This document shows positions 1 to 10,796 of a stretch of DNA of 64,000 bases, in pieces; position 1 is the stretch's first letter, and each line of letters starts with the position of its first letter. A program made the position numbers and the translations under genes. The notes beneath the pieces were generated by a model. The model had not been told where the DNA came from, searched no databases, and saw only the letters and a program-made list of their open reading frames with translations. Source of the DNA: Geosiphon pyriformis (taxonomy: Eukaryota; Glomeromycota; Glomeromycetes; Archaeosporales; Geosiphonaceae); NCBI GenBank assembly GCA_016748015.1, contig JAAOMT010000151.1:1-64000 (forward strand), given 5' to 3'.

Positions 1-590
1 TAATCAAAGGAGATTCAACTTCAATGAGCAAATTGAATAAGTATGGATTCAATGTACAAGATCAGTCTCATAAAATATCTCAGTTGCTATTTTTTTCAAA
101 AGGTAACAAGAGAATCTGAAAGTAAAGGGATAGTCTGTACTGTTAACAATTGATCACTACTGGTATTAATTCTATGCCTTTATGTTGGCACTTTTAGAAT
201 TCAATATCAGATATCAACTTGTGCTCTTCAGTCACATTTATACAAATATTCTTCAAATACTACAATTATTCAAACAGGAAAAGGCCAACAAGTAATCTTT
301 TATCCTAAGATGTTCGGATACTTGAAGATTGGAAAAAGAAAATTAGTGATAAGAGAATGATTGAGATGAAAGTTGTTATTTTATTTATTTGATTCTTGTC
401 TGAGAGATGATTTTCTACAGCTAAGAGACTCATTGCTTATATAGCTATTGAAAGTGGTCAACAACTAGGTCAACGATTAGGTCAATAATCAGATCAATGA
501 TCACTATCTAAAAATAGAGTGGCTAATTATATGACATCAGTGGCTAATACATGTGATAATTAATAAAAATTATGGGTTTCAACTGTAACA
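1..590 (-). repeat. 3' LTR of Gypsy element A (cut by window start)
   Basis: This matches the complete LTR at 6918-7645 and ends at the TAACA terminus (586-590). On the minus strand it starts TGTTACAG, directly after the polypurine tract of element A. It holds only four copies of the 12-bp U3 repeat (about 456-510), against about ten in the partner LTR. The left end lies outside the window, so no target duplication can be read. Confidence 0.9.
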
Positions 591-1216
591 TCATCCTTTT
601 CAAAGAGATTGAGCTCTGGCAAAATTAAGCTATTTATAGGGTATTCTAATTGAAGGGTTTTGTCTAACTTAAAACTAACTAGTTTGTTGAAGTTTTTTGT
701 GGATAGAGTGTATAGTACTTGAGATGAAATAAGCTTTGTATCCAAGAAACCAAATCTTTGTATAAGAGTTTTGGCTCTTTTTGCAATAGTCAAAACTCTT
801 GGGACATCTAAACATATAATGCCCAAAATTTCCATTTGTATCTCTAAAGTTGTTTTCTTCATGAGCTTCATTTCTTCTATGATTTCACCAAGATGACCAT
901 AGAATTTTAGTTGTCTTTTATATGACAAGTTTTTGTCTATGGGCAAGATTTCTTTAATTGTTTTTCTAATTGTCATAAAAGGTGTAAGTATTGCTGCTGT
1001 TATGCTTTCCAGCAAATACTTATCTATTTTGCTACCAATTCTTTCTTTTCTGGTAGTGGTTTTCTTTGGTCTAATAACAGTATGTATTCCACTGTTATCA
1101 GTTATGGTGGTTTGTTTTCCAATGGTCAGAGTAGCATTTGGATAATTTTTGATTCAGTACTTATGGAGAGTATAGAAAGTGTTTTGAATGTTTTGATCTA
1201 GAAAATAATTGTTCAT
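560..1216 (-). pseudogene. Post-integrase accessory ORF of element A, ends in the LTR
   Basis: This is an ORF of 218 codons plus stop that follows integrase; I do not recognise its function. The start chosen is the ATG at 1216 (MNNYFL), which is shared by copies A, B and C. There is one internal stop (TGA at 1154-1156) where B has Trp. The protein is basic, looks mostly helical, and has no obvious signal peptide or membrane segment, so it does not look like an envelope protein. The stop codon lies inside the 3' LTR (the LTR boundary is 590), so the last ten residues are LTR-encoded. Copies in B (16162-16786) and C (31010-32269) have the same frame and the same end. Confidence 0.7.
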
Positions 1217-1257
1217 GTCAATTGAAGATATCTCTGTTTTGAGAATGGTGCATTTAT

Positions 1258-2571
1258 TTATATCTGATTTTTGTTAATTATTTGGGTCGGTATTACCACA
1301 ACAGGTAACCAATCAGGTCATTTGTGATATTTTTTGAGATGTGTTCTATGAACAGGGCAATTATTAAAAATTGTTCTATATTGATCTTGTAAGATATAAG
1401 AACCATTGTTCAAAACTTTGTTGATTATAAAAGGTCCTTTCCACCAGCTAGAAAATTTATTATCATAGACATTGTCTCTGTCTGAATGGTATTCTAAAAC
1501 TAAGTCACCAACACTTAAAGAAAGTGTTTTATATGTTTTTTTTTTCTTAAGCTTCTCTTGGAATTGTTTTATCTTTTCAAAGGCAATTATCTGTGCTTCT
1601 ACTAATAAGTTAAGAATGGTACCAAGTCTTCTTTGCAAAATGTCTTTGTAATTCCCTATTGTTATTTCTTCAAAGAGTATTGTCTCAATGTCAGTTTTTA
1701 TTGGTAGGGTTGCCATTCATCCATAGAGTAGATAAAAGAGTTCATAACTTGTTATGTCATGATTCACAGTTCTATAGGCAAACAAGGCTAAAGGCAGTAC
1801 TTTGTCCCATAAGTTTGTTTCTTTACTGGTTTTGGCTAGGGTTTCACATAGTGTTCTATTGAAACATTTCACTAGGCCATTTGTTTGGGAGTAATAAGGA
1901 GAAGAAAGTTTGTGATGTATTCCCATTTTTCTGCAAAGTTCTTCAACAAGTGTACTGAGAAAAGCTCTTTCTCTGTCAGATAAAAGTTCATTGGAGCAGT
2001 CATAGTGACAAATGATATCTTCATAAATGAAATTGGCTATTGAGACTGCTGTTTGGTTTGAAGTGGCTCTTGCTTCTACTCACTTTGTAAGATAGTCAGT
2101 AACTGTGATAATGTATCTGTTGCCATCTGAAGTTATTTTTAAAGATCCAACAACATCTATACCAATTCTGTCAAAGGGTTGACCAACAGAAATTGGATAG
2201 ATATTTTCTTTGCGATTGGGTTTTCTTCTTCTTTGGCAGATATCACAGGTTTTGATGTATTCAGCAATGTCTTTTCCCAAGATAGGCCAATAATAATGAG
2301 CTAGAGTTTTCTGAATTGTTTTTGTTTTTCCAAAGTGTCCAGCTAATAGATTAGTGTGCATATTGTAGATTACAATTTCTCTTTCTTCAAATCTGATAAC
2401 TCTCTGCAGGTGGTCAGGATCTTTTCTATTTCTTTTATAAAGTTGGTTCTGGTAAATCAAATAGAAATTTGATTGTTTGTGCAAATGTTTTCTTTGTTGT
2501 TGTGTGTATTTTAGTAGGTATTGTCCTTTACCCAAAAATTTTATTAAGACAGAGTAGTTGTCTAAGTCCAT
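1258..2571 (-). pseudogene. Integrase ORF of element A
   Basis: This is integrase: DNA strand transfer of retrotransposon cDNA into the genome. On the minus strand the N-terminal zinc-binding region ends with the Cys pair C-D-I-C, followed by the catalytic core with Asp in IGIDVVG and Asp in LLSDRE. The third acidic residue is lost: NGLVKCF replaces NGLVECF (Glu to Lys). A C-terminal GPY/F-like segment follows. In-frame stops lie at 2080, 1717 and 1318, each where B or C has an amino acid. The ORF is separated from the RNase H stop (2640) by about 68 nt and starts at its own ATG in another frame, as in B, C and E. Confidence 0.85.
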
Positions 2572-2639
2572 TATTGTGTTTGTCAAAAAAGAGGGAATTA
2601 CTAATAATTAAGTTGGTTTGGTTTGAGAGGGTTGTTCTG

Positions 2640-5318
2640 TCACTGGATGATAAGTCTGGAGAGAATGTCGGCATTTTGATGATTAGCTCCTTTGCGATGT
2701 TGAATATCATAGTCGAATTTATCCAAGTGGAGTATCCAGCGAGTTATCCATTTGTGTTCTAGCCTCTTTTTGTTGTGCAGCCAAACCAAAGCTTGGTAAT
2801 CTGTTACCACCAAAAACTTCACACTAAGAAGATACTTACTTCAGTAACTGGTGGACCATACTACTGCTAAGCATTCTTGTTCAGTGACTGAATAGTTCTG
2901 TTTTGCTGAGGAAAGGGTTCTACTGGCATAGGCTATGGCATGTTCTTTGCCATCTTCATTTTTCTGGAAGAGAACAGCACCAAGTCCAAAGCCAGATGCA
3001 TCAGTGTGGAAGATAAAGGGTCGATCTAAATCAGGTTGCTTGAAGATGGGTTCTGTAACCAGTTTTTCCTTTAAAGTTTCAAAGGCTTTTTGCTGATGTG
3101 TTCCCCAATGATAATTGACATTTTTCCTGAGTAGCTGATTGAGAGGAAAGGCGATTTTGGAGAAATTCTTGACAAATTTGCAATAATAAAAGGCCAAACC
3201 AAGAAAAGAGCATAGTTCATGAATGTTCATTGGTTGTTTGATGTTTTGGACTTTTTCAACTTTGGCTGGGTCAGGAAAAATTCCATCTTTTGTGATAAGA
3301 TGATCAAGGAACTGGGTGGATTGTCTTCCAAAAAAAGATTTGATTGGGTTGATCTTGGGGCCAGCATTTCTGAGTAGGTCAAAAATCTTTTGCAAATGTT
3401 CCAGGTGTTTATCCCAGGTTTTTGAGTATACTATTATGTCGTTCAAATAGACTAAAACAAAGTTTTCCTTGACTGATTCAAATACTTTATCCATTAAGCA
3501 TTGAAAGGTGAAAGGGGCGTTGGTGAGACCAAAAGGCATAACTGTGAATTCATAGGTGCCATACTTGATGATAAAGGCAGTTTTTTTTCTGCTTTCTGGA
3601 TTCATCTCTACTTGCTAGAATTCAGCAGTTAAGTCAATGGTTGAGAAGAAAGCAGCATCTTTGAATTGGTCTAACATTGCATCAATTTTGAAAAGTGGAT
3701 ACATGTCTCTTTCAGTGATGGCATTTAATTGGCAGTAGTCGACACAGAAGTGTAGTGTTCTACCTTTCTTAGATACCACTACAACTGGGAAAGCCCATTC
3801 ACTCTTGGTTTCTTGTATGAATCCAAGTTCTTTCATCTGGTTTATCTCTTTCTTGATAAACTCATCATTGCATTGATTGGATTGATAAGGCTTCAAATAG
3901 ATGGGTCGAGTTTCTCTGGTGGTGATAGTGTGTTGTATCACATGAGTATGTCCAGGGGTATCACCTTCTTTGGAGATAACTGGGCTATTTCTAGCCAGCA
4001 AATTTTCAATGTCTATTTTTTTTTTTTCTGGGGAGGGTTTTTTTTGTTCCACAACCAGTGATTGGATCTCAGGTGGTTCATTCTTAAAGAACTTCTGTAC
4101 TTCTTTCAATTCTTCTCTGGGTATCAAACTGATTGGTTCCCAATCTCTGTAATAGATCAGGCATGATTTGCATTCATCGCTTGAAGAATACAAGAGTTTG
4201 TTGCACTAACACCAGGCACAAGGACCATGCCACCAAAAACTGTATTTGGCTTTCTTGCCAAGTTTTTTTTTAAAGGTTCTTCTAAGAATATCATAATAAG
4301 GCCAGCAGATCAACTTGCCATTTACAATGATTTCTTCTTTGTCTGCTTTAACATTGTCTAATGGTTTGCCATTGCTGGTGAAAATGGTATAGACAAGTTC
4401 AGCAGTTTCTTTTTGCTCTTCTTGTTCTTTTTCTTTATCACTCTCTTCATCATCTGATTTATCTGATTGTTCTTGGTTTTGTTTGAGTACTGGAGAAGTT
4501 GTCCAATGGCGATACTTAACCACAATAGGTTTCTCACCACATCTGATGATTAATTCACAAAGTTCATAATCAAGCAAAGCTTTTGCTTTTTTGAGCCATT
4601 CATTGCCAAAAATGATGGTGTATTCCTTGGCTTCAGAAACTTCCATGTTAGTTTCAATGCTGATTCTATTGATGCAGACAGGAACAGCTTTGGCAATACC
4701 CAGTCCTTTTTTTTTGTCACCATGTATGTTGGTCATTGGTCTGGTAGAAGATTCATCAATCTTTCTACCAATTGCTTCCAAAAAGTGTTTGGCAATAACA
4801 CTAACAGATAATCTACTGTCCAGAATTAAGTCAATGAAGTATCTAGCCACTTGGGCTTTACAAATCAGAGGGATGACATTGCTGTTGTCAGCAAGTCCAG
4901 CTTGGTGAGGGTGCTTGTTGGTTTTTGGTGTCTTTTTCTTTGGAAACAAGGATTTGTGAAAATCTTTTCTGAACTGTGGGTGGGTCATTAACTGGCCAAA
5001 GGTAATATGTGCTGGTGTTTCTATGAGATCTTTGACAACAGAAATGGGTCCAGATTTTTGTACAATTTCTGGGGGTTCCAACTTTGAAAGATTCTTAAAA
5101 ACTTTAACCTTTGGTGGCTCATTGTTATTAGTGGCAGAAGTTAAGGCTTTGTTGGAGTCTAAAATGAAATCAACCTTGGCTTTTTTCTTCTTTCTGGTTG
5201 GTTCTGAGGTGTTGATTGCTAGTTCATCTATATTATGGTCATCATCAGTTAAGTTAAAAGTGTAAAAGGGGTTTTTTTTTGGTTGGCTTGCACTCTCACC
5301 CTTTGGAGGTGCGCCTAC
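2640..5318 (-). pseudogene. Protease-RT-RNase H polyprotein of element A
   Basis: One reading frame runs from the gag frameshift site (5318) to 2640 and lacks an ATG before 5081, so it is expected to be made as a gag-pol fusion. Domains in order are: an aspartic protease (LILDSR, where B has the active-site DSG), an acidic linker, a Cys-rich segment, RT and RNase H. The RT box is YLND at 3438-3449, an Asp-to-Asn loss. Three nonsense codons (4206, 3615, 2841) each replace a Trp of the intact B copy. The protein is inactive as written. Family-1 copy B shows the intact version. Confidence 0.88.
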
Positions 5319-5327
5319 CAGTTTAAA
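5299..5327 (-). promoter_or_regulatory. -1 frameshift signal between gag and pol, element A
   Basis: On the minus strand the heptamer TTTAAAC (plus 5321-5327) is read T TTA AAC in the gag frame. It is followed by TGG TAG and then a short hairpin (GCACCTC pairing with GAG-A-GTGC around a loop of about 8 nt). The -1 frame is exactly the pol frame. The same sequence stands in element B. Confidence 0.72.
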
Positions 5328-6865
5328 GGCTGATAAACAGTGGCTTTAATTAGGGGATTCTCTCCAAAGAAATTGATGTTGGCATGATTGGGTCTTTGAT
5401 TGGGGACATTGTTGTTGGGTCTGTTGTTTTGGTTGTTATTGTTTTTGGGAGCTGGAGGAAGCAGTGGAGGATTGTTACAATCTTTGGAAAAATGTCCAGT
5501 TAATCCACATCTATAACATACAAGAGGACCACAATTTTGCTGTCTTTGGTAAGGTGGTTGCTGGGGCTGATTAAAACGGTTTTCAAATCTGGATCTTTGT
5601 AGTTGCTGGTTATTTCTAACTGCTTGGGCTAATGGTTCTAATAGCCAAGCAAGATTTGCTGTAAGTTTATCTATTAATTGTTTATTTGGATCTTGTGTCT
5701 GGATAGCAAAAGAAGTAGTGGCCATTTGAGGAGTAGGAGTCATAACAGGAGCAGAAGCAAAAACTGGAAGTGTGGATCCCAAATGCATTTTTTGATTGTC
5801 TTCAATTCTTTGAGTGAGTTCAATGGCCATATCCATGGTGGAATTATCTTTTAAAGCCAAGAAAGGCCAAAGAGCATATGATAAATCAGTTCTCAATCCT
5901 TTTGTGAAAGAGTGGATCTTTTGCTTTTCAGTCCAGTTTCTATCAGAGTTTACACGCTTGATGAGTTTTCTGATTGCTTTGGCATATTCAGTCACAATTT
6001 TACCAGGTCCTTGGGTTCTTTTTTCTAATTCCATACGCCATTTGGATATTAAAATAGGGGTTCTGAATTTGTTTTCAAACCGAGTAGTGAAAGAGGTGTT
6101 GTTTTCCCTAATATTTGTTGGGGTCCATCTAACAATTTTTTGTTGAACACCAGCATTGGTTTCTTGTGAAAACCAGGTAGCAGGAGAGCCTTGGAGGTAG
6201 CCACCAATGATTTGGAACTTGTATTTATCATCATACTGGTTTGCAGTGGCTGCTCTTTCAAAATCATCCAACCATTCAATTGGATCTTGAGCATTACCTC
6301 TGAATAGGAGTAGTGGGGTGTTGTTTCTTCATCCCAAAGCAGTTTGTATGCTTTGGAGGGCAGCCAGGATGTTTACTTGCATTGGATCTTGGGCTATTGG
6401 TTCAGAAGTTACTGTTTGTGTAGAGTGCTTTGATTCACTTAAGAAGAGATCAAAAATAAGAGCTGTTTGGTAGCTTTCTTCTTCTGTTTCAAGGGGAGTT
6501 ACTGTTGATTGATGGGCAGCAATCCAAATGTGGATTTGATGATTCAGATATTCGAAATCAGGGGGCTGTTGTTCAAAAGTTGTAGAATATAAGAGCTGAT
6601 TGATACTGTTGTTTCTTTCTTCAAAGTTATCTTCAAAATAAGCTTGATCAAAGTAATAGGTTGTATAAGTTGTGTAGGTTTCAGCTGAATGCTCATTCAG
6701 AACCCAGTTACAAAAGTCTTGGAATTGTCTGCTGGATTGTTCTTCAATGGAAAAGCAGATTAAGCAGGAGAGCAGAGTATTAAGTTCAATGAAATCTAGG
6801 TCGTTTCTGTTGTATGCTGCAAAGTGTTCTTCTGATTGCTGTGGCAGATATGAGTAATCACCCAT
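5315..6865 (-). pseudogene. Gag of element A
   Basis: Gag is the structural capsid/nucleocapsid protein of the retrotransposon particle. The ORF spans 516 codons from ATG 6865 with one internal TGA (6329-6331) where C has Gln and B has Arg. The N-terminal third is acidic and Gln-rich. The middle holds a retrotransposon gag domain (WLDDFERAA ... ATWFSQE). The C-terminus has one CCHC zinc knuckle (CYRCGLTGHFSKDC) followed by an Asn/Pro/Gln-rich tail. It ends TGG-TAG directly after a TTTAAAC heptamer that shifts into pol. Confidence 0.88.
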
Positions 6866-6894
6866 ACAATAAGGGAATAAGTGAATTTTGACAA

Positions 6895-6911
6895 CCTCAC
6901 AGGAAGCACCA
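6895..6911 (-). promoter_or_regulatory. Primer binding site, element A
   Basis: On the minus strand this is TGGTGCTTCCTGTGAGG, six bases inside the 5' LTR. The TGG start is what a tRNA 3'-CCA end would pair with. I cannot name the tRNA without a tRNA set. Confidence 0.75.
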
Positions 6912-6917
6912 CTTTTA

Positions 6918-7645
6918 TGTTATGAGTTAAAGTAACAAGCAAGGGAGAACAGGATTGTAAGGTGATAGAAATAATCAAAGAGGATTCAACTTCAATGAGC
7001 AAATTGAATAAGTATAGATTTAATGTATGAGATCAGTCTCATAAAATATCTCAGTCGCTATTCTTTTCAAAAATAACTGGGGAATCTGAAGATAGAGGAA
7101 TAGTCTGTACTGTCAACAATTGATCACTGCTGGTATTAATTCTATGTCTTCACATCAGCACTCTTAGAACTCAATATTAGGTATCAACTTGTGCTCTTCA
7201 GTCATGTTTATACAAATAGTCTTCAAATACTACAATTATTCAAACAGAAAAAGACCAACAAGTAATCTTTTATCCTAAGATGTTCGAATACTTGAAGGTA
7301 GGAAAAAAAAAATTAGTGATAAGAGAGTGATTGAGATAAAAGTTGTTATTTTATTTATTTAATTCTTGTCTGAGAGATGATTTTCTATAGCTAAGAAACT
7401 CATCACTTATATAGCTATTAAAAATGCTCAACGACCAAGTTAATGACTAAGTCAATGATCAGGTCAATAATCAGGTCAATGATCAGGTTATTGATCAAGT
7501 CAATGATCAGGTCAATAATCAGGTCAACGGTTAGGTCATTGATTAGGTCAATGATCACTATCTAAAAATAGAGTGGCTAATTATATAACATCAGTGGCTA
7601 ATATATGTAATAATTAATAAAAATTATGGGTTTCAACCATAACAA
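6918..7645 (-). repeat. 5' LTR of element A
   Basis: This LTR is 728 bp with TGTTA...TAACA ends. It contains the 12-bp tandem repeat array at about 7441-7556 (around ten units), a TATATA stretch after it in sense orientation, and AATAAA-like signals. The right flank is LINE sequence. Confidence 0.92.
7441..7556. repeat. 12-bp tandem repeat in U3 of the LTR
   Basis: About ten degenerate copies of TCAATGATCAGG lie head to tail in the U3 part of the A 5' LTR. Other family-1 LTRs carry fewer copies (four at 456-510, five or so at 10162-10225). Confidence 0.85.
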
Positions 7646-8416
7646 TATTGTCCACTATCTGACTTTGCTGTTGTAGTCTAATCTTAGCACACAGTGTTGA
7701 TCTGTATTTTTTTTGATGCTGAGTATTTCTGTAATAAGTATATCTTTTAGGAGAGTCATCAGATATGCATTTATTGCTTCCAGTTTTAGCTGTTTTTATT
7801 TAGCCAACAACTGCATAACATTGTTATCATGCATATCTGCATTGTTTACTTTTATTTGTTTGATTATATCAGCTACAATATTTACAAGCTTATAATTCAA
7901 GCATTCTTTTTTTGTGTGTACAGATTGGGCTCCCACTTTCCTTTTTAGTAGGCAGTCAGCAGCTTGTAACACAGTCTTCTTGATTGTAAGCCACATCTGA
8001 TTTTCTTTGTGCTTTATCTATTAATTGATCAGTTTCTTTTGTATAGATTTCTTATAAACTCCAGATGTTTTTTTAACATTAATCATAGTTGTGCTACTCT
8101 TCTTTCTCCCAGATCTAGATTTTTTAGTGTCTGCCAAGATTCTGTTAGATTGGATAATTGTTACTACTGTTTTGTAATCAGTGCTAAATGATTTATTAAC
8201 ATTAATCACCCCAATATTTGTGATCATTGAGGCTGTAACTGCATTAATAAACACATAGTCTAATTTTTTTTGTATTCTATTTGATGGCTATGTCTTTTTT
8301 GGATTGTTTGTTGCATATACTCCATGTGTATCTACCAAATTCATATGTTGTAGCAATGAGACAAGCTTTGACCTGATTTGTAGCAAATGTTTCTTCAAGT
8401 AATTTGGATGCCAGAT
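7646..8416 (-). mobile_element. LINE ORF2 fragment (endonuclease to linker)
   Basis: This is the reverse complement of the LINE region at about 23741-24480. It includes the C-terminal half of the APE endonuclease (the Ser/Thr-Asp-His end) and the following linker. It retains about 73 bp (7885-7965 area) that are missing from the best LINE copy. Element A cuts its 3' side and a HAL-like copy cuts its 5' side, so it is the oldest layer here. The reading frame is broken. Confidence 0.85.
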
Positions 8417-8555
8417 TTTTATTTTTATTTTGTTAAGGTGTAGTCACACTGGTCATTTATTAGTTATGATCACAGTAATGTGGCACTTTCATAAAGCTAG
8501 CTCACTTAATAATACAAATCACAAAATGTGGCTAACCACAAGTGGAAAGTCCTAA

Positions 8556-8780
8556 CTACACACTAGTACTATCTTTGTTTCTTATAGATTCAAACATATC
8601 TAACTCATACATTTTACCCATAATGCTAACAAGCTCATGACTATTTTTAACCATATCACTTATCCACTTAACAGTCTGATTAGAACTGGATTTGATTCTA
8701 GAAGACTGATCTTCTCATAGGTGCATTATAACATCAAAGGTGTTATCATAAACTAAAAAGTCTTTATTATTATCATCATT

Positions 8781-8814
<34 letters not shown>

Positions 8815-10068
8815 ACCATGTCATTATTATCTGATCCATACTTCAAGCAGGCCTGTTTACATTTTTTTTCAAGACATGTCATTCTTTTCTGCATTATAAT
8901 GGCAACAGCAGCCAAGCCTTTATTTTGCTTAGCTAATCCATCCACACATTTCTTAACTGACACATTTACAGCAGATAGAGTAGACAGCAATTTGGTAACC
9001 AATGCAACCAAAACACTGACAAGTTCAACTAAAGATTTTATTAACACAGATAGTTCACTAAAATAAGATTTCAGAGAAGCCAACCTAGATTCAACAGCAA
9101 AATTGGGAGCAAAAAAGACAGCAGACAACATGGATGTCACAGTTTTGGGAGAACCACCAAGATCTAAGTTCATATTAGCAGCAGCAGCACCAGGAAAAAC
9201 CACAAAAGCAGCAGTTTTGGCATAAGATTTAGATTCAACAAATGAAAGTTTGATATTACTGGAGTCATCAAAGGTGTTGAAAGAGAGTTTGGGTGAGAGA
9301 AGAGGTAACTTCTTACAGTTCACAGCAAAATGATTCAAGTCTTGATACCTGTAGTAGTGACAACACCCAAGAGTTTCCCACCAGATGTAACAACTATACA
9401 AGGTACCAGTTTTTGACACAGCAACATTCAGAGATTCCAAAGAATTAAAGGTAACCACAGCAAAGCATTGACATTAATAAGATTCAGAAGAGCGAGGAAT
9501 GAAACATATATGGCCATCAACTTAGAAGACCAAATCACTTATCTCAAAGACAGTACAGCCAAATGAAAGATTGACCAACTTAGCTTTGAATGCATTTTTT
9601 GAGGAAATAATCTCTTTTTGGTTGGCAATGGGAAGAATCCTAACACTATCTTTTCTGACCAATACAGACCAATTAAAGAAAGCAGCAACAGCAGAAGAAG
9701 TGTCTTTGAAGTTAACCACAGAATATTGCCATAAGCCAGCAGACTTCAACTTAACAGAAGTAACAACACCAAAAATGCCAAGAGCAGTTTTAATGTTATT
9801 AGAAGAGATACTTAAAGGTACATCATGCAGTGTAACTGACAAGGAAGGGGAAGAAACAGAGGCTACACCAGAAGACCATGCAATCTTAAGAGTGGTCAAA
9901 AAAATTTCATTACTAATGGCCACTTTGGTAGCACTATTTAGACTCTCCTAAGATGCAAATTCCATACAGAACAACTTAACAGCATCTTGTAAAACTGACT
10001 TAAGCCCAATACAACCAGGCAGCAACTAAAACAAGAACCAAGCAGGGCTATTTTGATCTTAAATGTAG
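8556..10068 (-). pseudogene. ORF1 protein of HAL-like H1 (RRM-like, CCHC, acidic tail)
   Basis: A LINE-type ORF1 nucleic-acid-binding protein. All parts lie in one frame: an RRM-like region (DVPLSIS ... AGLWQYSVVNF), a zinc knuckle whose second Cys is now Tyr (CHYYRCQDLNHFAVNC still shows the pattern), a long Ser/Ala/Val helical region, a run of Asp from a GAT repeat (8772-8814), and a C-terminus ending in a Ser-Thr-Ser-Val stop. Nonsense codons lie between 9459 and 9521 and near 8730 (Trp to TGA). The homologous region of the LINE ORF1 (20972-23248) is recognisable but diverged. The start is lost beyond element B. Confidence 0.75.
8772..8814. repeat. ATC/GAT trinucleotide microsatellite
   Basis: An uninterrupted run of ATC (GAT on the minus strand) codes a poly-Asp stretch in the H1 ORF1. 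The other copies have shorter, interrupted Asp/Asn runs at the same place, so it has expanded here. Confidence 0.9.
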
Positions 10069-10744
10069 TGTTACAGTTGAAACCCATAATTTTTATTAGT
10101 TATCACATGTATTAGTCACTGATGTCATATAATTAGCCACTCTATTTTTAGATAGTGATCATTGACCTAATCAATGACCTGACTGTTGACTTAATCATTG
10201 ACCTGATCATTGACCTGATCATTGACTACTTTCAATAGCTATATAAACAATGAGTCTCTTAACTGTAGAAAATCATCTCTCAGACAAGAATCAAATAAAT
10301 AAAATAACAATTTCATCTCAATCACTCTCTTATTGCTAATTTTCTTTTTCCTACCTTCAAGTATCTGAACATCTTAGGATAAAAAATTACTTGTTGGCCT
10401 TTTTCTGACATATATAATTGTAGCATTTGAAGATTATTTGAATAAACATGACTGAAAAGCACAAGTTGATACCTAATATTGAATTCTAAGAGCACCAATA
10501 TGAGGCATAGAATTATATCAGTGGTGATTAATTGTTGACAGTACAGACTATCCCTCTACCTTCAGATTCCCCAGTTACTTTTGAAAAGTATAGCGACTGA
10601 GATATTTTATGAGACTGATCTCGCACATTAAATCCATACTCATTCAATTTGCTATTTAAAGTTGAATTTCTCTTTGTTTATTTCCATCACCATACAATAC
10701 TTTCTCCCTTGCTATCTGTTAGCTTATTATTCCAACCCATAACA
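10069..10744 (+). repeat. 5' LTR of Gypsy element B
   Basis: This LTR is 676 bp with TGTTACAG...TAACA ends. It contains about five 12-bp U3 repeats (10162-10225), a TATAAA box at 10242-10247 and AATAAA motifs near 10293, giving a conventional U3-R-U5 layout. It is inserted in the ORF of H1. Confidence 0.92.
10242..10247 (+). promoter_or_regulatory. TATA box in the B 5' LTR
   Basis: TATAAA within the conserved stretch AGCTATATAA lies just downstream of the 12-bp repeats. It is conserved in all family-1 LTRs and is the likely core promoter of the element. Confidence 0.6.
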
Positions 10745-10750
10745 TAAAAG

Positions 10751-10767
10751 TGGTGTTCCCTGTAAGG
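10751..10767 (+). promoter_or_regulatory. Primer binding site, element B
   Basis: TGGTGTTCCCTGTAAGG lies six bases after the LTR end. It is the same site as in A, C, D and, with two differences, in element E. Confidence 0.75.
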
Positions 10768-10796
10768 TTGTCAAAATTCACTTATTTCCTCATTGT

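Larger units (their letters stand above)
1..7645 (-). mobile_element. Ty3/Gypsy LTR retrotransposon A (family 1)
   Basis: This is a minus-strand element with order 5' LTR (6918-7645), primer site, gag, PR-RT-RNase H, integrase, a post-integrase ORF, polypurine tract and 3' LTR. Domain order RT-RNase H-integrase and a GPY/F-like motif after the integrase core (Trp-Lys-Gly-Pro-Phe) place it in Ty3/Gypsy. No chromodomain is seen. It is inserted in a LINE fragment that continues at 7646. Each ORF carries nonsense mutations and three catalytic motifs are altered, so it is dead as written. Confidence 0.92.
8417..10068 (-). mobile_element. HAL-like ORF1-only element H1
   Basis: This is a non-LTR element on the minus strand. 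The A-rich tail is at 8417-8432 (plus-strand T-rich), followed inward by a ~140-bp 3' UTR that matches the LINE 3' tail (GTTAGCCACAT, TGAGCTGGCTTTATGAAA and ACTAATAAA motifs), then a single ORF1. There is no endonuclease or RT. The 5' end is cut by element B at 10069, inside the ORF. Confidence 0.82.

Noticed and set aside
560-1216. Post-integrase ORF as an envelope gene
   Set aside because: No signal peptide, no transmembrane segment, no Cys pattern; only its position suggested Env.
7441-7556. CRISPR-like array
   Set aside because: Units are directly adjacent 12-bp repeats without spacers, inside an LTR.
8818-9066. Plus-strand ORFs within H1, H5 and other HAL copies
   Set aside because: They are antisense to the HAL ORF1 and recur only because the sense protein has low-complexity Ser/Ala/Val codons.
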